Part shown: piece by piece, positions 38,667 through 47,995 of the stretch | Layout: every line of letters starts with the position of its first letter | How positions within the stretch are numbered: the first letter of the stretch is position 1 | Origin: a virus | Length of the DNA stretch: 64,000 nt | IMG/VR virus record: IMGVR_UViG_3300034082_004296 | Location: 62,001 to 126,000 of that record | Strand: one strand, 5' to 3' | Translations under genes and position numbers: made by a program | Notes under the pieces: model-generated | The model's database searches: none | Told to the model about the DNA's origin: nothing | What the model saw: only the letters and a program-made list of their open reading frames with translations

Positions 38667-39830
38667 TTAATTTTCAGAGTCTTCAACAAATTCAAACTTT
38701 AGGCTCTTATTTAGGACATCTACTTTAGATACTTTAACATATGGAAACCTATTTAAGTTCTTTTCAAGATCTTTTCTTTTTAGAGAAACTTCATAATTTT
38801 CTCCGTCGATCTCAATTGAAATAGAATTTTTCTTGATGTCAACGTCATATGTAAAACTTTTAGATTCGGTCTTTTCTCTAAGTTTTTGCCATGCAAGCTT
38901 TTCAGCATTGACGCTGTCTGCATTTAGAGTAAGAACTATTCTAAACTGTCCGCCTTTTGTTGTGATATCTTTTACAAAAACAGTTAATGGATCACCTGTT
39001 TTTAGAGTTTTTCTTATTTTTTCATAATCTTCAAACTCGGTTTGGTGAACAAGCCCAGTAAAGTAGCCATCTATCTCAACAAATACTCCAAAATCGTATG
39101 GTTTGTTAGTAAGTACCCCTTGATATTCTCGATTAAATTCTAAATTTTCAATCATAGTCGGCATCGACTGAGCAACATATTTCTTATATGAAAGTATGAA
39201 TAGATCATTTGCTTGGTCGTAGTTATCTACCATGACAGTTAATGTCTTATTTAACATATCATTGAAGTTATGCACGACATTTGCTGCTGCATGTGATCCA
39301 GGTATAAAACACTCTATCTCTTTTTTATAGACTGCTAAGTATCCTCCTTTTATTAGTTTTGTGATAGTTACATCAAACCATGTATTTTGATTAAGGTGAT
39401 CAAATAGTTCTTGTTTATATGAGATAGAAAGAGCTTTTCTCTCAGATCCATAGTTTTCTCCGTGTCTAGTTGATTTATAAACCATTATCAAGAACTCACG
39501 GTCTTCACCTTTGGAAAGGATATCAAGATCCTTAGAATACTCCCTAAATGGGATTATTACTGGAGTCTTGGAACCAATTTCTTCTGCGTGAATTAGTTTA
39601 TCGTCAAATGAGATAAGGTTTGCTTTTACTCGATATACTCCGCTTTCTTCAAGGTCCTTAGTTGATGTCTGCCACTGACCTGTGCTTTCAAGCTGATTCA
39701 TTCGGTCATATAGCTCCTGAGCATATGACTCTTGGCAATAGATTTTAACTCCAGCATTTTTATCCTCTGGTGTAAGACTCACTTCAGTATTATATTTACT
39801 TACTATTTTAAATGGATCTGTTGTTGTCAT
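38667..39830 (-). CDS. S1-domain RNA-binding protein (ribosomal protein S1-like), 387 aa
   Basis: It has at least two S1-type OB domains: WFDVTITKLIKGGYLAVYKK with IECFIPGSHAA (about residues 150-180) and YQGVLTNKPYDFGVFVEIDG with YFTGLVHQTE (about 235-265), the latter containing the typical G-V-F-V-E-I-D-G core. S1 domains bind single-stranded RNA. Flanking regions are charged and unassigned. Length and domain number are below those of ribosomal protein S1 (6 domains in E. coli, about 557 aa). It is next to the GroEL gene, read in the same direction but separated by a terminator. A role in steering host ribosomes to phage mRNA is a reasonable inference, especially as Bacteroidota initiate with little Shine-Dalgarno pairing. 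Confidence 0.82.
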   Translation of the reverse strand: MTTTDPFKIVSKYNTEVSLTPEDKNAGVKIYCQESYAQELYDRMNQLESTGQWQTSTKDLEESGVYRVKANLISFDDKLIHAEEIGSKTPVIIPFREYSKDLDILSKGEDREFLIMVYKSTRHGENYGSERKALSISYKQELFDHLNQNTWFDVTITKLIKGGYLAVYKKEIECFIPGSHAAANVVHNFNDMLNKTLTVMVDNYDQANDLFILSYKKYVAQSMPTMIENLEFNREYQGVLTNKPYDFGVFVEIDGYFTGLVHQTEFEDYEKIRKTLKTGDPLTVFVKDITTKGGQFRIVLTLNADSVNAEKLAWQKLREKTESKSFTYDVDIKKNSISIEIDGENYEVSLKRKDLEKNLNRFPYVKVSKVDVLNKSLKFEFVEDSEN

Positions 39831-39883
39831 TGTGAATTAATTTATAATTTATACAAAGTTAGTGAATAAAGTTTTTATGGAAA

Positions 39884-39915
39884 TAAAAAAAAGAGATAGT
39901 TTCCTATCTCTTTTT
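39884..39915 (-). terminator. Rho-independent terminator of the groEL unit
   Basis: On the minus strand AGAGATAG / CTATCTCT with a GAAA loop is followed by eight or more T residues, about 25 nt after the groEL stop. The plus side also has a short T run. Confidence 0.85.
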
Positions 39916-39935
39916 GCTTTTAATATTGGTCAGTC

Positions 39936-42320
<2,385 letters not shown>

Positions 42321-42337
<17 letters not shown>

Positions 42338-43055
42338 ACTCTTCTACTACAGAAAGGTTTGATAGTTTTAAAAGAGTTTGTATTCCGGCAAAAACATCAC
42401 GTTGACAATATTCAGCAATTCGTTGAGTATCTCCATCTTGCCAAAAAACTCGACTAACTTCTTCCCCTTTGATATCTCCCTTTGGAGTCTCAAGACCAAT
42501 TGAGGTCACTAATAATTCAAGAGAAACAAATCCCTCTTGCCATGCTCCAAAACTCCATAACTCAGAAGTATCAATAAATGGCATTTCCCAAGGCTTAAGG
42601 TTTTGGATCTGTAAGCCCTTAGGTAGGGATCTTCCATGGATCAGGAGTCTCTTGCACATCATGGGTATGTCAAAGCGTTTGATATTATGGCCTGAAAACT
42701 TTAAGGCTGCAAACTTATCGAATACTTTTTGAATTCCATCTAATACTTCGTCTTCATGCCCTGAACAGTAGCTTTTTATGATTACATTAGGATCCTCTCC
42801 AATAAAGTTAAGTCGACCAAAGGTAGCACAGACTATTCTCGCAAACTCTGGAGTCAAGGCCGCTTTTGCTTCATATAATTGCTCGTCAGTCATGTCTCGA
42901 TTCTCTTCAAATCGGGAACGAAGATATTCACAACGTTTTGACCAAAGCTCAGCCATCTTTGGCTTATTAAGAGCTAATTGATCTAGTGATTCGTATTCTG
43001 ATGCTGTTTCCAGGTCAAAGAATACTGTTTTTGCTAATTCTGCAGGTGTGTACAT
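42321..43055 (-). CDS. DnaQ/PolB-exonuclease-like 3'-5' exonuclease
   Basis: A 244-aa RNase H-fold exonuclease. Exo I is VFFDLETASEYES, Exo II FSGHNIKRFDIPMM, and Exo III IAEYCQRDVFAGIQ, giving the DEDDy-like set of acidic residues. Between them FIDTSELWSFGAWQEGFVSL resembles the predicted PolB-like 3'-5' exonuclease family (DNA_pol_B_exo2 type). It is separate from the exonuclease within the split polymerase gene, so the phage carries two proofreading-type nucleases. It overlaps the PD-(D/E)XK nuclease gene by 17 nt. Confidence 0.87.
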
Positions 43056-43065
43056 GTATTTGGTT

Positions 43066-43188
43066 TTAATTATTATCGTTATCTAAATCGTCAGCCTCAT
43101 TGTATACTCTTCGAACCACTTCTATTATTAGAACGATTGCTAAAAAAGTAGCTATAAAAGCTGCTGAAATAATTACTAATGTTTTCAT
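43066..43188 (-). CDS. Small single-pass membrane protein, 40 aa
   Basis: From the ATG at 43188 to TAA 43066-43068. A hydrophobic helix (TLVIISAAFIATFLAIVLII) is followed by a charged tail, EVVRRVYNEADDLDNDNN. It fills the otherwise empty gap between the exonuclease and the 202-aa gene. The hydrophobic helix plus acidic tail make a real membrane microprotein plausible. Confidence 0.5.
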   Translation of the reverse strand: MKTLVIISAAFIATFLAIVLIIEVVRRVYNEADDLDNDNN

Positions 43189-43203
43189 AGTCTTCTATTT
43201 TTT

Positions 43204-43812
43204 TTAATCCCACCAGTGCTTCATACCGTTTCCATTGAACCACTTATTCCAGACTTCTTCTGTACCGGTTTTAGGGTTTTCGGATTTTGCTTTATCTAAG
43301 AGCATGATATAGTGAGTATGTTCCTGTCCTTCAAATATCTTCCAAAGTTCTTTCCATTCTTTATCTTCTAATTCATGAGAAAGCTCAAACAGTTTACGGT
43401 TTTTTTCGGTCACCTTTTTAGGTTCTCCATCACCAGTAATACTATAATTTAGGTTTACTTTATAACCTAGCTCCCCTTCTGCTAACTCAAGATAATCTTC
43501 ATTTGATTGTCGATTAAGTATCTCAATCGCTCTCTTGATTGCCGCAACTTTTTTTAGTCGAGGCTCGTCTACTTCGTTACCGTGATATTCTAATGTATGG
43601 GCTAAAGGTTCAAGCGAACGGCTTAGGATCTTCATTTGATAACTGGAGTCCCATGACCTATATTGCCAAATAACTTTCCAGAAAAAAAAGATATTCTTTA
43701 TTCCTTGCACTAGGTCGTATCTGAAAAAATTCCATGCTTGCCAGTACCATCTCTGACGATTGATTATTCTCTGAATTGAGTCAAAAAACCCGTCTGCAAA
43801 TTTAATTTCCAT
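43204..43812 (-). CDS. Hypothetical protein, 202 aa, tryptophan-rich
   Basis: Rich in Trp, Phe and Tyr near the N-terminus (RQRWYWQAWNFFRYDL, FFFWKVIWQYRSW), then a helical charged region and an end with WNKWFNGNGMKHWWD. The family is not identified. It overlaps the upstream gene by 11 nt within the cluster of small early-type genes 43204-45484. Confidence 0.75.
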   Translation of the reverse strand: MEIKFADGFFDSIQRIINRQRWYWQAWNFFRYDLVQGIKNIFFFWKVIWQYRSWDSSYQMKILSRSLEPLAHTLEYHGNEVDEPRLKKVAAIKRAIEILNRQSNEDYLELAEGELGYKVNLNYSITGDGEPKKVTEKNRKLFELSHELEDKEWKELWKIFEGQEHTHYIMLLDKAKSENPKTGTEEVWNKWFNGNGMKHWWD

Positions 43813-44152
43813 ATTCTTTGTAATTTTTATCTATATGTAGGTCAAAAATATTTTGAGCTTGATCTAGATCAGCCGCAGTAGGTCCAGGGTTAGTAATCCT
43901 AATAAATCCATTTTGATATACTGAAAGGTATTCAAGGTCAGCTAACACTATTTTGTTTTTTTGTAAAGCCTTTATATAGTTACAAAAATTCTTATATACA
44001 TTTGAAGGTGCCACTTTTTTAAGGATTTTTAATCTCTCGGTTGAGATAAATGGAGTGACATAATTTTCACTATCTGCATAGAGAAGGCCAACTGTGATCT
44101 GGTCATCAGTCATTGATGTTAGTCGATATGATAAAAAACTTATGTGTGCCAT
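43802..44152 (-). CDS. Hypothetical protein, 116 aa
   Basis: The start was placed at the ATG at 44152 (MAHISFLSYRLTSMTDDQIT), 1 nt past the upstream stop; an in-frame ATG at 44230 would overlap the upstream gene by 77 nt. It is a compact alpha/beta protein with VGLLYADSENYVTPF and a helical middle. The pattern vaguely recalls DUF3037-type proteins, but I would not assign it. Confidence 0.7.
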   Translation of the reverse strand: MAHISFLSYRLTSMTDDQITVGLLYADSENYVTPFISTERLKILKKVAPSNVYKNFCNYIKALQKNKIVLADLEYLSVYQNGFIRITNPGPTAADLDQAQNIFDLHIDKNYKEYGN

Positions 44153-44153
44153 T

Positions 44154-44663
44154 TTAACTAAAGTCAGTTGATGTGGATACTCTAAGCCCATCGATAATAA
44201 GATCAAAATATTTTTCATGATCATATCCATATTCTCGATGATAGCCCTCTTTTTTCATGTGGTCTAGATAATCTTGATTGTATAAAAATCCATCAGGTTC
44301 GCCCCAAGAAAGGGCCATTTGGATAAACTCCTCTACTTCTTGTTCAGCTCCATATTCATCGACTACTCTACCGCTACGAATAAAGGCAAGAAGTTCCTCC
44401 TTGTCCCGGTAATACTTTTCCTTATTGAAATTCCAACAGAACCGCCAGCCCATGCTTCGCTTACCTAGATGAATTGAAGTTCCATCAATAAATTCGCTCC
44501 AAGGTGAGTGGTATTCCCAGGTAGATTCACTATTTTCTAGCGTGCAAAAGCCTCTCTCGATTGTTCCTGGCGAAAGATCAAGACTCTCTACTCTCTCTTG
44601 GAGTTTCTTTTTTCTCTCAAGCAATTCAGCGTGAGTCGGTATTCTATAATAATTTGTTCCCAT
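44154..44663 (-). CDS. Hypothetical protein of the MGTNYY type, 169 aa
   Basis: It begins MGTNYYRIP and contains IHLGKRSMGWRFCWNF, a combination seen in small uncharacterised proteins of many phages (MGTNYY start, then H-I-G-K-S-S-x-G-W). It is tryptophan- and glutamate-rich. The function is unknown. It is packed 1 nt from both neighbours. Confidence 0.78.
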   Translation of the reverse strand: MGTNYYRIPTHAELLERKKKLQERVESLDLSPGTIERGFCTLENSESTWEYHSPWSEFIDGTSIHLGKRSMGWRFCWNFNKEKYYRDKEELLAFIRSGRVVDEYGAEQEVEEFIQMALSWGEPDGFLYNQDYLDHMKKEGYHREYGYDHEKYFDLIIDGLRVSTSTDFS

Positions 44664-44664
44664 T

Positions 44665-44913
44665 TTAATTTAGTGCAAATTCATATTCTTTTTTAGTTGT
44701 TTTTGAGTCATCTGTGACTCTAAATCGAGTAGCATCATACCCGATCCACCGCATGCCCATCCTAGTTATCCCTTCATTGGTAATACCTTGAATAATGTAA
44801 ACTCTTTGATCTAGGGCATTGTGATACTCGTTCTCAATAACGTATTCGTTTCCTTCAATCACACAGGCGCCCTCAGGTTGATTCTTATCATTTATACATA
44901 CTACTCTTTTCAT
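44665..44913 (-). CDS. Hypothetical protein, 82 aa
   Basis: A small beta-rich protein (VVCINDKNQPEGACVIEGNE and YIIQGITNEGITRMG) ending in RWIGYDATRFRVTDD. The pattern is common among phage early-region small proteins, but no function is known. It is tightly packed in the operon with 1-nt gaps to both neighbours. Confidence 0.72.
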   Translation of the reverse strand: MKRVVCINDKNQPEGACVIEGNEYVIENEYHNALDQRVYIIQGITNEGITRMGMRWIGYDATRFRVTDDSKTTKKEYEFALN

Positions 44914-44914
44914 A

Positions 44915-45484
44915 TTAAGTTCTTTTTAATATTAAACAACCATCAGCATCAAGTTTTGGTATTTGCTTATATGTAGTAATTTTATTGCCGCTACCTTTAA
45001 CTCCTTTTATAGCACCAACTATTTTAGTTTCATCTATAACGTTTTTCATCACAACCTCAACATCCCATTCAGTTTGTTGTAGTGATTTTTTAAAAACATC
45101 AAAAGTGGGTTCATTTTGTACATGGAAAAACGCTTCTCTTAATTGTTCCTCACTAAACTTCTTATCACCCATCAACTCAAGTGCTTTTACGATTTCAGAT
45201 GCGCCTGCAATATAAGCAATATAAGCACTATTGTTTTCAGGGTGTGCATTTGAAAATTCAACTGCTTTATCTACAATGTTAAAATCGTTAATTTTCTTAG
45301 CAACCAACTCATCCAAATCGTAACCACGTTCAATTACTTGACAGTTTTTGAGTGATAGTTTATATCTAATAGGACCTTCTTCTATGTTTAAAGATTCAAT
45401 CAGTCCGTGGTTTGTTGAACCTTTTAGGAATCCTTGTGTAAATAGTTCATAACTATCAATAGTTCTAATTAGTTTTGCTTTCAT
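44915..45484 (-). CDS. Hypothetical protein, 189 aa
   Basis: The start was taken at the ATG at 45484 (MKAKLIRTIDSYELFTQGF), just after the UvsE stop; a further in-frame ATG at 45499 is possible. The N-terminal part (about 60 residues) has a beta pattern with KLSLKNCQVIERGYDLDELV, the rest is helical. I have no family for it. It is the gene immediately downstream of UvsE. Confidence 0.7.
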   Translation of the reverse strand: MKAKLIRTIDSYELFTQGFLKGSTNHGLIESLNIEEGPIRYKLSLKNCQVIERGYDLDELVAKKINDFNIVDKAVEFSNAHPENNSAYIAYIAGASEIVKALELMGDKKFSEEQLREAFFHVQNEPTFDVFKKSLQQTEWDVEVVMKNVIDETKIVGAIKGVKGSGNKITTYKQIPKLDADGCLILKRT

Positions 45485-45485
45485 A

Positions 45486-46448
45486 TTATTCAAATTCAAA
45501 TTTTAGTGACTCAAAAACTATCCCTTCTCCTGCACGATAGCGAAGAACGGCTAGATCCTTGGCTTTAGCCTCGACTTCAACGTCAGCATCAAATCCATAG
45601 TCTGGAATGGAATCATATACATAATCCGCATGGGAACGATTAATTACTGATGAATCTTCGTATAGAGCCTTAGGACTGGAATAGTGCTGGAGGGGGGTAA
45701 TTTGGCCCCAGGTGGAAGCAGCTAGATTGGCAGCCTCGCTAGCTGAGATATCATTAGTACAAAAACGGTGATGGAAGTGATCAAAGGTAATTGGGCAACC
45801 AACCACTCGATGAATGCCATTGAATAGATCAATAACACCAAACTGACTAGGTTTATCGTCGTTTTCGACCACTAGTCTAGCTTGGGTAGAAGGAGCAAGC
45901 CTTTTGAAATTTTCACAAAAGCGCTGCATTGCAGTTAGTTTGTCACCATACGAACCACCAACATGGATATTGATTGCAGAACTATGGTCTCGAGGAAGAT
46001 CCATCATGTCCATAATGCGAGCATGTTGGTCAAGGTCATATATAGTTTTACGAACCACTTCGGGATTTGGAGAGGCAAGCACATCAAACTGGCCTGGGTG
46101 AAAGGAGAGCCGCATATTGTATAACGTAATGAATGGGCCGACTTTTGCTGCAAGCTTAGAAATCTCATCATATTGAGGAAGATCTTCAAACCTATACTCG
46201 CTCATCCAGGGAAAGAGATCACTGGACATGCGATAAATCTCTATTCCATTAGATTGGTTCCATTGGAGTATCTTGAGAAGATCAGTAAGGTTATGTATGA
46301 TGAGCTCGCTCACATAGTCTAATCCACGTTCATCAAAGGTCTTACGTATCATGCCCCGATTAGTACTTATTCCCTGATCCTTCAGGCTTAAGTTTATACA
46401 GCAATATCCTAGTCTCATGTGACTATAATACTCTTTTTTTTCTAACAT
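45486..46448 (-). CDS. uvsE: UV DNA damage endonuclease (UvsE/UVDE)
   Basis: A 320-aa TIM-barrel repair nuclease that nicks 5' of UV photoproducts. Characteristic segments: MRLGYCCINLSL at the start of the barrel, IEIYRMSSDLFPW, MRLSFHPGQFDVLAS, INIHVGGSYGDKL, LVVENDDKPSQF and ITFDHFHHRF, which carry the His/Glu/Asp metal ligands. The ATG at 46418 (ten codons in) would give the usual UVDE N-terminus and is a possible start. T4 uses DenV for the same damage; this phage has a different solution. It is the promoter-proximal gene of the long minus-strand block that begins at the divergent region 46449-46637. Confidence 0.95.
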   Translation of the reverse strand: MLEKKEYYSHMRLGYCCINLSLKDQGISTNRGMIRKTFDERGLDYVSELIIHNLTDLLKILQWNQSNGIEIYRMSSDLFPWMSEYRFEDLPQYDEISKLAAKVGPFITLYNMRLSFHPGQFDVLASPNPEVVRKTIYDLDQHARIMDMMDLPRDHSSAINIHVGGSYGDKLTAMQRFCENFKRLAPSTQARLVVENDDKPSQFGVIDLFNGIHRVVGCPITFDHFHHRFCTNDISASEAANLAASTWGQITPLQHYSSPKALYEDSSVINRSHADYVYDSIPDYGFDADVEVEAKAKDLAVLRYRAGEGIVFESLKFEFE

Positions 46449-46637
46449 TAAAAAAATTTTCGTGCGCGCGAGTACTACTAAAGTATCTTTATAGTAATTA
46501 ATTAAGTAAGAATAGAAGTAATACTTACTATAATAGTACTATAGAGTACTCCCACCCGCCATCCCTATTGTACTAGCGTAAAGCTTATTGGTTTTAAAAT
46601 TAAGATAAATAAAAAAATAGGAAAATAATAAACGACT
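46449..46637. other. Divergent control region between early minus-strand and late plus-strand blocks
   Basis: Together with the small gene that follows, this is the longest stretch of the window without a substantial gene (46449-46884). It has a GC-rich patch (GTGCGCGCGAG near 46460), perfect palindromes ATAGTACTAT (46533-46542) and GAGTACTC (46544-46551), a pyrimidine-rich strand CCCACCCGCC and then the late promoter at 46604. I see no tRNA or convincing longer gene. The palindromes may be operator sites. Confidence 0.5.
46604..46618 (+). promoter_or_regulatory. Late promoter (ATAAATAAAAAAAT variant)
   Basis: GATAAATAAAAAAAT has 25 nt between its ATAAATAA core and the ATG of the 55-aa gene at 46638. 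It starts the right-hand late block. Confidence 0.65.
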
Positions 46638-46805
46638 ATGGCTAATTGGATAAATTCTTGGAAAAGTAATAATAAAAAAAGTAAATACACTTTAACATTA
46701 CGTTTAGGTAAAGTAACTCTATTTGAATTAGATATCTGTTTTTGTAATAAAAAGGAGTGTAGAAAATTTAGACTTATGCTACTTAATTTTGGTTTTGAAT
46801 TATAG
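46638..46805 (+). CDS. Small protein, 55 aa
   Basis: From the ATG at 46638 to TAG 46803-46805. It encodes a basic N-terminus (MANWINSWKSNNKKSKY), strands TLTLRLGKVTLFELDICF, then CNKKECRKFRLMLLNFGF. No family is recognised. Support comes from the late promoter upstream and an uninterrupted frame in an otherwise gene-free stretch; the second promoter-like element begins at its stop codon. Confidence 0.5.
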   Translation: MANWINSWKSNNKKSKYTLTLRLGKVTLFELDICFCNKKECRKFRLMLLNFGFEL

Positions 46806-46818
46806 ATAAATATTATTT
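46805..46818 (+). promoter_or_regulatory. Late-promoter-like element before the RuvC-like gene
   Basis: GATAAATATTATTT resembles T4's TATAAATACTATT even more than the other copies do, but it lies about 67 nt before the ATG at 46885. The leader between holds only an 8-codon frame. Confidence 0.55.
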
Positions 46819-46884
46819 AGCAGGGAAACTCTTAACTTATCCTAAGTACAATACTACTATGTTTTTAAAAATTATCAGTCATGA

Positions 46885-47544
46885 ATGACTATAGTCAGCA
46901 TCGATTTTTCAATACTCTATCCGGGTATTTGTATCTGTAAGGATTTTAAGGAGTTTAAGTGGCTCTCTGTAGTAAACACTAAAGTTAGAAAGGTAGATCA
47001 AGAAAACCTAGACTATTTAGTACAAAACTACCCTAACATAAAAATCACAAAGACTAACACAGTCAGAAAGACTCATCCAGAGTATCATATCACAGAACGT
47101 GTAAAACTGATAAACTATCAAGAATTAATCTCTAAAATTATTACTGAACTATTACTCGAAGTAGGCGACGATGAAGTTATTGTTGCAATCGAAGGAATCT
47201 CATTTGGATCTAAAGGAAACTCACTAGTCGATATTTCACAATCTACAGGAATTTTAAAACATGAACTCTTAACTCGGGTGCTAAAAAACAACGCAGACCG
47301 ACTCTTTATCTTTAGCCCTAGCGAACTTAAAAACGCGATAGGCTGTAAAGGAAACGCGAATAAAATGGATATATTTAACCAGTTTAAGAGCGAGCCTCAA
47401 ATTGAAGCAATAAAGAGCTCTGACTTGTACAAAGCAGTAAACGCCGAGAAATGGATAGTCCAGGGAGACAAGATACTTTCTCCCGTAATTGACATGGTAG
47501 ACTCAGTATTAGGAATAATCAAGGTCTACCAGCTTTCAAAATAA
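46885..47544 (+). CDS. RuvC-like Holliday junction resolvase / RNase H-fold nuclease
   Basis: A 219-aa predicted junction nuclease. TIVSIDFSILYPGICI gives the first catalytic Asp7, IVAIEGISFGSKGN gives Glu103, and PVIDMVDSVLGIIK gives Asp203/Asp206, the order and spacing of RuvC-type enzymes (D...E...D-x-x-D). It would debranch recombination intermediates before DNA packaging, the job of endonuclease VII (gp49) in T4, which is a different fold. Late expression just before the sigma factor and structural genes fits that role. There is 10 nt to the next gene. Confidence 0.82.
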   Translation: MTIVSIDFSILYPGICICKDFKEFKWLSVVNTKVRKVDQENLDYLVQNYPNIKITKTNTVRKTHPEYHITERVKLINYQELISKIITELLLEVGDDEVIVAIEGISFGSKGNSLVDISQSTGILKHELLTRVLKNNADRLFIFSPSELKNAIGCKGNANKMDIFNQFKSEPQIEAIKSSDLYKAVNAEKWIVQGDKILSPVIDMVDSVLGIIKVYQLSK

Positions 47545-47554
47545 TCAAGCATAA

Positions 47555-47953
47555 ATGGCTAGAAAAAAGAAAGGGGACACCCATTATATTAACAATAGAG
47601 AATTTACAGCAGACATCATTGAGTGTAAAAAGAACGGTGAGCTTTCAAAGTTCTCAGTAGACTGTTTTATTTCGCTTGCAAATAGAGCGGCTGACCGTCT
47701 CTATTTTAGAGATTATCGTGACCGAGAAGACTGTATTCAGTCTGCAATCCTAGACTGCCTAAAATACTGGAAGAGCTTTGATGAGACCAAGATGATTTCT
47801 CCAAACGCTTTTGCATACTTTACACAAATTTGCAAAAATGGATACGCTAAAGAGTGGAAAAAGATCCACAAAAAGACGGGTCTTGATGCTGATGACACCT
47901 TAGAGTTCATCTCCATTAGTACTAGCGGAGAAAATTCAGTATACAGCATATAA
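47555..47953 (+). CDS. 55: Late transcription sigma factor (T4 gp55-like)
   Basis: A 132-aa protein similar to gp55, the T4 sigma factor that directs host RNA polymerase to late promoters. Common features are HYINNREFTADIIECKKNGE at the N-terminus (T4 has YVNNKELLQAII), SVDCFISLANRAADRL, and the sigma region 2-like core SFDETKMISPNAFAYFTQIC then KNGYAKEWKKI (T4: [21 protein letters not shown]). It is shorter than T4 gp55 (185 aa) and seems to lack part of the C-terminal tail that binds the sliding clamp (gp45). It lies directly before the structural block and in the same window as the ATAAATAA elements it would recognise. Confidence 0.87.
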   Translation: MARKKKGDTHYINNREFTADIIECKKNGELSKFSVDCFISLANRAADRLYFRDYRDREDCIQSAILDCLKYWKSFDETKMISPNAFAYFTQICKNGYAKEWKKIHKKTGLDADDTLEFISISTSGENSVYSI

Positions 47954-47966
47954 AGTTATCTAATCT

Positions 47967-47980
47967 AATAAATAACCTAA
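47967..47980 (+). promoter_or_regulatory. Late promoter (ATAAATAACCTAA variant)
   Basis: AATAAATAACCTAA has 20 nt between its ATAAATAA core and the ATG of the 1005-aa gene at 47996. Confidence 0.8.
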
Positions 47981-47995
47981 AGCCAGCAGACACTA

